Source of the DNA: SHLQ01 sp964494395
GTDB taxonomy: Bacteria; Actinomycetota; Acidimicrobiia; Acidimicrobiales; SHLQ01
Direction: 5' to 3'
Length of the DNA stretch: 10,626 nt
Assembly: GCA_964494395.1 (NCBI GenBank)
Contig: CAZBTI010000119.1
Span: 1-10,626 of the forward strand
The position numbers and the translations under genes were made by a program. Positions 1 through 6,140 of the stretch are shown one piece after another. The stretch's first letter is position 1, and each line of letters opens with the position of its first letter. Below the pieces are notes generated by a model. That model saw only the letters and a program-made list of their open reading frames with translations, was not told the origin of the DNA and made no database searches.

Positions 1-90
1 ACCAGAACCATGGGGTAGCGGATCTGAAGCGCATCGAAAGATCGCCCTCACGATTGAAGATTCTTCGAATAGCCGTCTTGATCGTCTCGG
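1..90. other. Left-edge segment, coding status unresolved
   Basis: Three frames are open here and none can be assigned with confidence. On the + strand, one frame stops with TGA at 92-94, which would give a GTGA overlap with the HNH gene start at 91. A second + frame runs to a TAG at 128-130. On the - strand, a frame with a possible GTG start at 118 runs off the left edge with about 39 sense codons, and its third-position GC is similar to that of the second + frame. The piece is too short to identify a product, and no RNA gene or terminator is visible. Confidence 0.25.
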
Positions 91-1476
91 GTGATCGATC
101 GTCAGAATCCAGTGTCACACCCCATCTGTAGCTTGGCTGTTATGGCAGGAGTTGGTGGCGAATCGGCTGCATCGGGCGAAGCAGAGTTGGTCGAGGCGTT
201 GAGTCTTGTCGTTTCTGGTGCGTTGACTTTGGAGCCGTCGATTGCGGTTCGTTACGCGCAGCGGGCACAACGCGAGTTTGCGGCTGTTGAGGCCACGATG
301 ATGGCCGAACTCGACGATCGCGAACGCCGCCGTGCAGCCAATGCTGGTGGCACGCGGTCTCGCAAAGAAACTGCGAAGGCTTCGAAACGGTCCAAGGCCG
401 TGAACGACAACCCGAAGCTTGGTTCGAAGTTGGCGTCGGGCGATATTGGCCAAGAACAGCTCGATGCGATCGCCGATGCGTCGGAGAAGTCGGGCGGCGA
501 CGCCGCCAACGACGAGACGTTGTTGGACGATATTGAGAACGCGAAACCCGATGACGCGAACAAAATCACCGAGCGGTGGTTACAAGACCGCAACGACCAA
601 GACTCTGCCCAATCACGCTTCGATCGCCAGAACGAACGGCGTGGTGTTTCGAAGGGTCATGACAAGGCAACTGGTTGTGACACGCTCATCTTGCGTGGCC
701 CAACCGAAAAAATAGATGAGCTCAAGAAGAAGGCGGCTGTTCGCGCTGGCGAGATGTATGAGGCTGACGGTGGTCGTGACTTGTCGCCAGATGAGCATCC
801 ACGTACTCATCAGCAGCGCATGTTCGATGCCGCTTATGAGATCCTCACCGGTTCCGGGACGTCAGCATCAGAGGCGTCGAGGACGAGTCCGCGGTCGATG
901 ATTCATGTGAGCCTCGTGGTCGATGCTGAGGCTGAAGCGGAGATTCGGGCGACGTGTCCTGATGGGTCTGGCTATCTACCGGCGTCGGTGTTCGATCGTT
1001 ATGGGTGTGGCGCGATGATCGGCGGCACCGTGTTTTCTGAGTCGGGCGAGATTTTGTGGCACGGCCGCCAACGGCGTTATGCAACACCGGCCCAGTTCAC
1101 GGCGCTCGTGGCTCGCGATGGTGGCTGTGTGTTGTGCGGTCGTGGCCCCGAGTTTTGCCAAGCCCATCACATGGTGCCGTTCAACGCGCCGGCACAAGGC
1201 GAAACGAATATTGATGAGCTGGCTCTGATGTGTTCGTCGTGTCATGGCTGGTTACACGACAGCAACCGGACGCTCATCTTTTCGCATAAGCCGCCCAATA
1301 GCGGTCATCGAGGTGACGGCGACGACACCGATGAGCGACCCTCTAAAGGCCGGCGGGTCTGGAAGACACGAACTGCCACACCAAACGAAACCCCGGCACC
1401 AAAGCCTGGCAACAACAAACGAAAACGACCTGAAACAACATCCCCTCGTGGGCGGACTTCCCCTGCCCGACGGTGA
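91..1476 (+). CDS. HNH endonuclease domain protein (DUF222/13E12-like)
   Basis: This is a probable HNH-type nuclease of the large actinobacterial DUF222/13E12 group, whose members are often multicopy and whose biological role is mostly unknown. Residues about 30-270 are a helical, charged region like the DUF222 part. The HNH core follows: C346-x2-C349, H359-H360, N373, C381-x2-C384-H385 and H389, i.e. two zinc-knuckle CxxC pairs bracketing the catalytic histidine, as in the family. The last 65 or so residues are a basic, Pro/Arg/Lys-rich, probably disordered tail that could bind nucleic acid. The GTG start gives the longest frame. An in-frame GTG at 112 and an ATG at 142 are alternatives, and none has a clear Shine-Dalgarno sequence. 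If the ATG is used, the protein is 444 residues. The family assignment is firm for HNH and moderate for DUF222. The in vivo substrate is unknown. Confidence 0.85.
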   Translation: MIDRQNPVSHPICSLAVMAGVGGESAASGEAELVEALSLVVSGALTLEPSIAVRYAQRAQREFAAVEATMMAELDDRERRRAANAGGTRSRKETAKASKRSKAVNDNPKLGSKLASGDIGQEQLDAIADASEKSGGDAANDETLLDDIENAKPDDANKITERWLQDRNDQDSAQSRFDRQNERRGVSKGHDKATGCDTLILRGPTEKIDELKKKAAVRAGEMYEADGGRDLSPDEHPRTHQQRMFDAAYEILTGSGTSASEASRTSPRSMIHVSLVVDAEAEAEIRATCPDGSGYLPASVFDRYGCGAMIGGTVFSESGEILWHGRQRRYATPAQFTALVARDGGCVLCGRGPEFCQAHHMVPFNAPAQGETNIDELALMCSSCHGWLHDSNRTLIFSHKPPNSGHRGDGDDTDERPSKGRRVWKTRTATPNETPAPKPGNNKRKRPETTSPRGRTSPARR

Positions 1477-1557
1477 CATGGTGAGGCGAGGTATACGCCA
1501 TCGGGTTTGTCAGGCGAATCGATCGAAGTCTCCTAAACGTCCGTCAGAGGAGTTCGG

Positions 1558-1881
1558 TCACAGCGGCCACCACTCGGGCTTGTCGCAACCAACAACGTTG
1601 GGTGCGAGTCCATCGCTTAGCTGCCGGATCGTCGGTACCGAATCCATGAGGTCGGGCTTGGCTGCCTCGATGACCTGAAACGGTCGTCCGGTGTTGGCGA
1701 TGGTAACGACTTGGCCAAGGACATCAGGCGTGCCCTTCACGGTCGGAATCCGGTAGAAGTCGCCCACCTGCCACGAACGCTGACCAAGTTCGGCTTCGAG
1801 TTCGAGCACGCGCTGTTGCAGGCGGAGAAGTTCTTCCTCGGAAGAATTGGCCTCTTTGTTCACAGTGTCTGTTTGTTCCAC
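1558..1881 (-). CDS. Small coiled-coil protein of unknown function
   Basis: This is a 107-residue protein not recognised as any named family. The start chosen is GTG at 1881 because AAGGAG lies 9 bases upstream. The same frame stays open to 2052, but that extension has no comparable ribosome binding site and would leave almost no room for promoters before the divergent phosphatase gene. Residues about 14-34 form a short acidic coiled coil with heptad hydrophobics L18, L21, V25, L28 and L32, suggesting a dimer. The rest (about 37-107) is a small soluble domain with alternating hydrophobic residues, a single Cys and a WWP motif near the C-terminus. There is no signal peptide or membrane segment. 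It is transcribed divergently from the SixA-type phosphatase, which is only weak evidence of a link. Confidence 0.65.
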   Translation of the reverse strand: MEQTDTVNKEANSSEEELLRLQQRVLELEAELGQRSWQVGDFYRIPTVKGTPDVLGQVVTIANTGRPFQVIEAAKPDLMDSVPTIRQLSDGLAPNVVGCDKPEWWPL

Positions 1882-1890
1882 TACGCACTG

Positions 1891-1896
1891 CTCCTT
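1891..1896 (-). promoter_or_regulatory. Ribosome binding site deciding the start at 1881
   Basis: CTCCTT on the + strand reads AAGGAG on the - strand, 9 bases before the GTG at 1881-1879. It is the best Shine-Dalgarno match in the open frame and supports the 107-residue form of the coiled-coil protein over longer versions. Confidence 0.6.
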
Positions 1897-1907
1897 CGAC
1901 TCGACAG

Positions 1908-1917
1908 GGTACGTACC
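1908..1917. promoter_or_regulatory. Perfect 10-bp palindrome, possible operator
   Basis: GGTACGTACC is a perfect dyad located 27-36 bases upstream of the GTG start of the coiled-coil gene, inside the 190-base region (1882-2071) shared by two divergent genes. It could be a regulator site acting on one or both. The rest of that region shows no convincing -35/-10 pair. A palindrome this short can arise by chance. Confidence 0.25.
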
Positions 1918-2071
1918 TGCGAAGTACATCGGCACTTTGTGGAGCGTGCTGAAGTCGGGCCGCGCAGTCAGCTGGGGTGGCGATCGCCGGTTCTGAAGCG
2001 AGCACGAAGCCGCCGCTGTGCCAGATGGGATAGCGTCCCTAAACACGGTCAACTGATGTTAGGAAGTCGCT

Positions 2072-2566
2072 GTGCAGCTCTACGTCATGCGCCACGCAAA
2101 GTCTGATTGGGACAACGCCCTGCCCGACTTCGAACGTCCCCTCTCGAAACGCGGACAGAAGAACGCACCTGCGATGGCGGAATGGCTTGGAGAGAACGAC
2201 TACGAACCCGATGCGATCGTGACATCATCAGCGGTCCGAGCACGTTCCACAGCGAACTATGTGGCTGAGCATTTCGACAACGCTCCGACGTTCACCGAAC
2301 ACGATGACCTCTACCTCGCTTCTCTCGATGCGTGGCTTGATCATCTGGTGCGAGCTACTGCAGATCGGTTGCTGATCTGTGGCCATAACCCCGGGCTCGA
2401 CTACCTGGTCGAGTACCTCGGCGGCGATCAGCCCCGCCTCACAGACGACGGCAAGCTCATGACCACCGCAGCGGTTGCCGTGTTCGAGATCAAGGGTTGG
2501 GAAACCATCGCACCCGACACGGTCGAGTTCGTGACGCTCATGCGCCCACGCGAACTACCGACCTAA
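2072..2566 (+). CDS. SixA-type histidine phosphatase family protein
   Basis: This is a cytoplasmic phosphatase of the branch-2-like SixA group of the histidine phosphatase (phosphoglycerate mutase-like) superfamily. Escherichia coli SixA dephosphorylates phosphohistidine on phosphotransfer proteins; the actinobacterial substrate is unknown. The 164 residues match the family's usual length. Visible motifs are R7-H8-A9-K10 (H8 is the expected phospho-accepting histidine) with W13, then S52-S53 followed by R56-A-R58-S-T60-A, and the second catalytic histidine H105 in CGHNPGL. The start is GTG at 2072, supported by AGGAAG at 2061-2066, five bases upstream. An ATG at 2089 would delete the RHA motif. 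It appears to be a single-gene unit. Confidence 0.9.
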   Translation: MQLYVMRHAKSDWDNALPDFERPLSKRGQKNAPAMAEWLGENDYEPDAIVTSSAVRARSTANYVAEHFDNAPTFTEHDDLYLASLDAWLDHLVRATADRLLICGHNPGLDYLVEYLGGDQPRLTDDGKLMTTAAVAVFEIKGWETIAPDTVEFVTLMRPRELPT

Positions 2567-2816
2567 TTGGGGTCTGGGCTGGTTCAGTCGGTGATCTCGA
2601 CCGCAAGCTCGACTACCTCTGTGCCCGCCTCAGCGATGTTGGAGTTCGCGGTCTTCGAGGTGAGCGGGGTGCAGAAGCGAGCGATCGACGAGCTCGACTC
2701 GTCGATCATGTGGTGCAGACCGGTTTGATCACCGCGAACGACCTTCCCGAGTAGTCGCGTCGCACAAGATCAGTAGCGATCGGACAGCTGCAGAAGGCGG
2801 GCATAGACTCGTATGG
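2567..2816. other. 250-base gap with no convincing gene
   Basis: Between the phosphatase and the lipoprotein gene, more than one frame is open over part of the region. A short - strand frame (ATG at 2709, TGA at 2584-2586, 41 codons) has reasonable composition but no ribosome binding site. The + frame that overlaps the end of the phosphatase gene and stops at 2752-2754 reads as low-quality sequence. The region may be a decayed gene or a spacer. It also holds the inverted repeat at 2683-2707. Confidence 0.4.
2683..2707. repeat. Inverted repeat, 10-bp perfect stem with 5-base loop
   Basis: GATCGACGAG (2683-2692) is the exact reverse complement of CTCGTCGATC (2698-2707), separated by CTCGA. The stem lies 117 bases past the stop of the phosphatase gene. 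It has no T-run on either side, so it is not a standard intrinsic terminator. It could instead be a protein-binding dyad or an mRNA-stabilising hairpin. Confidence 0.5.
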
Positions 2817-3401
2817 ATGACGCGTTCGATGTTTCCCCGTTGGTTTGCCGGACTATTTGCGTTGGCACTCGTACTCGCTGCTTGCGGCGGATCTGAAGAG
2901 AACGCCGAACCCGAGCTGGCTGATACCGCCGAGGTGTCTGAGCCTGCCGATGAAACTAACGCAGACTCCGAGCAGGCCGACGAGCCTGAGGCCCCAACAA
3001 CGACCGTCGACGAACGGACCGACCGAGAGCGAGCGATCGATCAGCTCGACCTGATGTTGTTGCAGTTGGGAGCAACCGACCTCGTCTCAACCGCCGACTG
3101 TGTGGTCGAGCGCCTCGACGAAGAAGGCATCGAGATCGTTGGACAGGGCGCTCCCGAGATCGCTGCGTCATTGGCGTGCGATCGAGTCCTTGGCGATCAG
3201 CTCTTTGGTGCCGAGAGTTTCGACCTTCCTGAGGAAGACGGACAGTGCGTTGTCGAAGGTCTGATCGACGCCATTATCGATACGCCGCTGAGTGAAGTCG
3301 AGACGTTCTTCGCTGCTGCCACCCCTCCCGCAGAGGCGCTGGAGACAATTTCGAGCGACTGCGGAGTCACCCTCGAGCAGTTGAACTCTGGTTTCGGCTG
3401 A
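2817..3401 (+). CDS. Acidic lipoprotein with two cysteine-paired modules
   Basis: This is a predicted surface lipoprotein. Residues 1-22 are a signal peptide (basic start, hydrophobic core from W9 to A22) with lipobox L20-A-A-C23, so C23 is the expected lipidated residue. Residues 25-65 are a Glu/Asp/Ala/Thr-rich linker. The rest is a helical domain with four cysteines, C95, C121, C144 and C182, in two similar halves: CVVERL begins the first at 95 and CVVEGL begins the second at 144, each followed by a later Cys (26 and 38 residues on). This suggests an internal duplication with one disulfide per half after export. I do not recognise the family. The start at 2817 has only a distant GA-rich stretch upstream; an ATG at 2829 is possible and keeps the signal peptide. 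Confidence 0.8.
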   Translation: MTRSMFPRWFAGLFALALVLAACGGSEENAEPELADTAEVSEPADETNADSEQADEPEAPTTTVDERTDRERAIDQLDLMLLQLGATDLVSTADCVVERLDEEGIEIVGQGAPEIAASLACDRVLGDQLFGAESFDLPEEDGQCVVEGLIDAIIDTPLSEVETFFAAATPPAEALETISSDCGVTLEQLNSGFG

Positions 3402-3429
3402 AACTGCCTAAAAATCAACGTTTCATCGC

Positions 3430-3462
3430 TTTGGGCGTTCTTCGCGTGCCATACGGCCCAAA
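3430..3462. other. Hairpin between lipoprotein and OmpA genes
   Basis: TTTGGGC (3430-3436) pairs with GCCCAAA (3456-3462) around a 19-base loop, starting 29 bases after the lipoprotein stop. It could end or stabilise the lipoprotein transcript, but no T-run follows, so it is a weak terminator candidate. Confidence 0.3.
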
Positions 3463-3521
3463 AGTAATGCTCAATATTGGTCACGATCTGACCGAAGTCT
3501 TTGTCAATGGAAGATTTCACG

Positions 3522-4262
3522 ATGGAAAGCATGGGCGAAGAAGCCCAGGTTGAGCGCAAAAAGGGTAAGTCTCCTTGGTTGAGTGCGCTCATGCTGGTGC
3601 TGCTCGTACCTTTGGGAATCTTCGGATTTGGTCTGCTCGGAACCGGTCCGATGGCCGCCGAAGCAGTAACTCTCGATAGCTACTCGGCCGAATTCCTGAC
3701 TTCGGCCATTGGTGAAGACTCGCCTCCTTCACCCGCAGGAGCGATCTTTCCTCACATCGTCTACCGCGACGGAACACTGTTCGTGCGAGGCGTAGCGATG
3801 AGTGAGGACGAGGTAGCCACAATTGTTGGAGACTTGGTGCCATTGTTCGGCGAGGAAAATATTGTCGCCGAACTCGTCATCGATCCAGCATTCGCTGGAA
3901 ACCCGAACGACAACACACAGGTCTACTTCGCCGAGACCGTGCTGTTCGAGAGTGGTAGCGCGGTCGTCGCTCCGCAGTTTCGTGATGTGCTCGGTGCCAG
4001 CGTCGCCTTCTTGCAGTTGACCCCTGACACGACGATTGAAATCTTCGGGCACACCGACGATCAAGGTGACGAGGAATCCAACCTCGCACTGTCCCAACGT
4101 CGCGTCGATGCTGCCCGTCAAGAGATGATCGACCGCGGTGGAGACCCTGAGCGCCTCACCGCCACCGGTTTCGGCGAGTCGAGCCCGATTGCCGATAACG
4201 ACACTGCAGAAGGTCGTGCGGAGAATCGTCGGGTCGAGCTCACCATCAACTCCGGCGAGTAA
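3522..4262 (+). CDS. Membrane-anchored BON-like/OmpA-domain protein
   Basis: This is an envelope protein likely to tether the membrane to peptidoglycan. The 246 residues comprise a short charged cytoplasmic start, one transmembrane segment at about 18-39 (no cleavage motif), and a BON-like alpha/beta region at about 60-125. A C-terminal OmpA/MotB domain follows at about 134-243, with the G176-H-T-D-D motif, the NLALSQRR helix and the final RAENRRVE, where the Asp and Arg that grip diaminopimelate lie in the family. The order TM-BON-OmpA is that of mycobacterial OmpATb/ArfA. The start is ATG at 3522 because GGAAGA lies seven bases upstream. TTG 3501 and ATG 3507 are in-frame alternatives with poorer sites and would add up to seven residues. 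The BON call is by shape and context; the OmpA call is firm. Confidence 0.88.
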   Translation: MESMGEEAQVERKKGKSPWLSALMLVLLVPLGIFGFGLLGTGPMAAEAVTLDSYSAEFLTSAIGEDSPPSPAGAIFPHIVYRDGTLFVRGVAMSEDEVATIVGDLVPLFGEENIVAELVIDPAFAGNPNDNTQVYFAETVLFESGSAVVAPQFRDVLGASVAFLQLTPDTTIEIFGHTDDQGDEESNLALSQRRVDAARQEMIDRGGDPERLTATGFGESSPIADNDTAEGRAENRRVELTINSGE

Positions 4263-4276
4263 CGGAGACTCAGGCG

Positions 4277-4312
4277 CTACTCGCGCTGACTACGCACTAC
4301 TTGCGCTGACTA
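4277..4312. repeat. Two-copy 20-base tandem repeat at a convergent junction
   Basis: CTACTCGCGCTGACTA (4277-4292) and CTACTTGCGCTGACTA (4297-4312) are 15/16 identical with a 20-base period. They fill most of the 47-base gap between the converging OmpA and YczE-type genes, and the second copy contains the YczE stop codon. The adjoining CTGAC-TAG-GTCAG (4306-4318) is a small hairpin that could contribute to termination, though no T-run is present. Confidence 0.6.
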
Positions 4313-4957
4313 GGTCAGTGGCGCATCGTCGATGCGAAGGCGCTTCAGAAATGTCTGCACCCACCAGCCAACGGTAAGGCCCATATAGAGGGTGCCGAAA
4401 CCCACCGTGCCGCCGAGCAGGAAGCCCAAAGTCAGGGCCGTGAGTTCGACGACCGTTCGGGCGATCGAAACCTTGATTCCACGTCGCGCAAGAGCGGTCA
4501 TGAGCCCATCTCGCGGGCCAGGGCCCAGCCCAGCTCCGATGTACAAGCCCGAGGCCAAGCCGATGCAGATGGGAGCAACACCCAAAGCAACGATTCGCGC
4601 GAGAAGGCTCGTGAGATCGGGGATGATGAAGAGCGCAATATCGATCACCGGGCCAATAACGAAAATGTTCGAGATGGTGCCAAGGCCGAGTGGCTCTTTG
4701 GCTGGGATGAACCCGAGGAGGATGATGAGGCCGGTGACGATCACCATCGTTCCAATCGATATGCCGAGACGAGGTGCAGCACCGGTGTGGAAGACCGTCC
4801 ACGGATTGGTGCCGAGGTTCGCCTCGATGGAGAGCGCGAGCCCAACCCCGAAAAGGATCAGCCCTGGGATGAGCTGGAAGACCCGGCGGGGGATCGGCGC
4901 TCGAACCGTCAACAGTTGAAAGCCAAGAACTCGAGCACCCGCCTCTGATGTGGACAT
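4310..4957 (-). CDS. YczE/YyaS/YitT-type integral membrane protein
   Basis: This is a 215-residue multi-pass inner-membrane protein of the YczE group (named after Bacillus subtilis YczE), whose transported substrate or role is not established. Hydrophobic segments lie at about 28-46, 68-84, 97-114, 120-142 and 165-203. The family signature GLGPGPRDGLM occurs at 143-153, and the early motif NLGTNPW at 47-53 is also typical. It is the last gene of a five-gene - strand operon, starting 11 bases after the stop of the DUF4265-like gene. There is no clear Shine-Dalgarno sequence, so expression probably depends on the upstream gene. It could also be an independent housekeeping gene that happens to lie here. 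Confidence 0.88.
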   Translation of the reverse strand: MSTSEAGARVLGFQLLTVRAPIPRRVFQLIPGLILFGVGLALSIEANLGTNPWTVFHTGAAPRLGISIGTMVIVTGLIILLGFIPAKEPLGLGTISNIFVIGPVIDIALFIIPDLTSLLARIVALGVAPICIGLASGLYIGAGLGPGPRDGLMTALARRGIKVSIARTVVELTALTLGFLLGGTVGFGTLYMGLTVGWWVQTFLKRLRIDDAPLT

Positions 4958-4968
4958 GAGTTCAGTGC

Positions 4969-5790
4969 TTACGCGGCGGATTCAGGATTACCGAAGCGCC
5001 ACGAACGATCGTTGCCATCACCGCCATCGGTGAGCGTTCCGTCGAACAGCATCTCGATCTCGGCGCGACCAACCTCGCTCCCGAAGGTGAAGGCGGCAAC
5101 GTGACCACTTGCATCGGCATCGAGGCGTCCGCCGAGTTTCTCCGCCTTCGGTGCAAAGAAACCGAGGTCCCAGTCACCGAAGACCTGCACCGCAACATTT
5201 CCGCTTGGAGCCGTCACGTCGAACGCTCCATCTGCTTGGAGCGTGAGCACGTCGCCCGCTGCAACGCCGGTAACCAGCAGGGGAGAGGTCACCAACTCGA
5301 ATGAATCATCGGGGTTCTCGAAGGCGAACACCTGCTCGTGGAGCGGTGCGCCCGACTCGTTCCTGCCGATGAACAGATCGATCTCGGTGAGGTTGCCGAA
5401 CATCCAACTCAGCTTCGGCCAGTCCTTCACCACATTGTCGATCGTCGACTCGATCTTCCTCACGCCAACATCAATCGGGATGGTGAAGACGCGTATGCGA
5501 GGCTCCTTGCCGTCGAGGCGGCCTCCGATCGACTCGATGTGTTGCGTGAGCGCATCGACTTCGCCCCACTCGCCAAAGACTTGCACGGCTACGTTTCGAC
5601 CCCATGACAACAGTTCGAACTGGCCATCTGTTGAGAGACGGATTCGGTCGTCGGCGGCCAATCCGCGAACGAGCATCGGCGAGTTCGCCAGCTCGAAGGA
5701 CTCTTCGTCGGGAACGCGCGCCGGGACCCGCTCACGAATCCACTTGCCATCAGCGGCCTTCTCGACGGCCAAGTCAATGTCGACAGCCAT
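4969..5790 (-). CDS. Tandemly duplicated DUF4265-like protein
   Basis: This is a 273-residue cytoplasmic protein made of two copies of one domain. Copy 1 spans about 17-133 and copy 2 about 149-268, with a period near 132 residues. Matching blocks are SFELANSPMLVRGLAADD (31-48) with SFELVTSPLLVTGVAAGD (163-180), NVAVQVFGEW (66) with NVAVQVFGDW (198), IGGRLD (88) with LGGRLD (219), and WMFGN (129) with WRFGN (264). The layout of each copy (a 'G(L/V)AAxD' turn, then a 'VQVFG' strand, then an alpha/beta ACT-like half) resembles DUF4265. That match is by eye and memory. No catalytic residues stand out, so a binding or structural role is as likely as an enzyme. The start ATG at 5790 overlaps the preceding stop in TAATG and has a strong AGGAGG. 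Confidence 0.75.
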   Translation of the reverse strand: MAVDIDLAVEKAADGKWIRERVPARVPDEESFELANSPMLVRGLAADDRIRLSTDGQFELLSWGRNVAVQVFGEWGEVDALTQHIESIGGRLDGKEPRIRVFTIPIDVGVRKIESTIDNVVKDWPKLSWMFGNLTEIDLFIGRNESGAPLHEQVFAFENPDDSFELVTSPLLVTGVAAGDVLTLQADGAFDVTAPSGNVAVQVFGDWDLGFFAPKAEKLGGRLDADASGHVAAFTFGSEVGRAEIEMLFDGTLTDGGDGNDRSWRFGNPESAA

Positions 5791-6140
5791 TAGTCCTCCT
5801 CATCGACAAAGCTGTCGAGTAATTCGGCCGAAACGAGGAATGCTTGCGATATTTCGTGGAGTTCGCTCCACACTGCGGCATCGACTTCGACTCCGGCGCG
5901 GTAGGGGTCGGGAGCCTCGTCACCGGCAGGAGTGGAGGAACTGGCAGTGATGGTGAAGGCGTGAAGGTCCGCCGTCCGCGCCGCATCGGCGAATGTGCTT
6001 AGCGCGCTGCCATCGATCAGGTGTGCAGCCATCACGTCCTTGCCTATTTGCTGAGCCACGCCAGGGTCGACCCCGTGCACACGGCAGCATCGGTTAACAA
6101 TGTCACTGATCTCGCGCGGAGCCACGCTGAGCGCGTTCAC
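5790..6140 (-). CDS. Small operon protein, possibly DUF3726-like
   Basis: This is a 116-residue soluble protein. The start is GTG at 6140, which forms a GTGA overlap with the stop of the M19 gene; the frame stays open further upstream but would then lie wholly within that gene. Residues 5-50 form helices with the pattern 'E-I-x-x-I-V-N-R ... G-V-D-P-G-V-A-Q-Q-I-G-K-D-V', which recalls the N-terminus of DUF3726 proteins or of malate/L-lactate dehydrogenase (Ldh2)-type enzymes. The middle is poorly conserved in appearance, and the end is helical and acidic, finishing FVDEED. If DUF3726, it is about half the usual length. The codons for DEED also provide the ribosome binding site for the next gene. 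Its function is unknown, and the call as a gene rests on coupling and open frame. Confidence 0.7.
   Translation of the reverse strand: MNALSVAPREISDIVNRCCRVHGVDPGVAQQIGKDVMAAHLIDGSALSTFADAARTADLHAFTITASSSTPAGDEAPDPYRAGVEVDAAVWSELHEISQAFLVSAELLDSFVDEED
5795..5800 (-). promoter_or_regulatory. Internal ribosome binding site in a TAATG junction
   Basis: CCTCCT on the + strand reads AGGAGG on the - strand, four bases before ATG 5790. It lies inside the final codons of the 116-residue gene, so ribosomes ending there can restart on the DUF4265-like gene. Confidence 0.6.

Noticed and set aside
1..118. - strand partial gene running off the left edge from a GTG at 118
   Set aside because: About 39 open codons with acceptable composition, but it would overlap the HNH start if GTG 91 is used, it has no ribosome binding site, and two + strand frames are equally open.
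1244..1678. 144-codon + strand frame overlapping the end of the HNH gene
   Set aside because: It overlaps the HNH coding frame and then the coiled-coil gene on the other strand, and its sequence is Arg/Ser/Pro-rich, as expected of a shadow frame.
5243..5950. 235-codon + strand frame opposite the DUF4265-like gene
   Set aside because: The opposite strand shows a conserved internal domain duplication at the protein level; this frame shows none.
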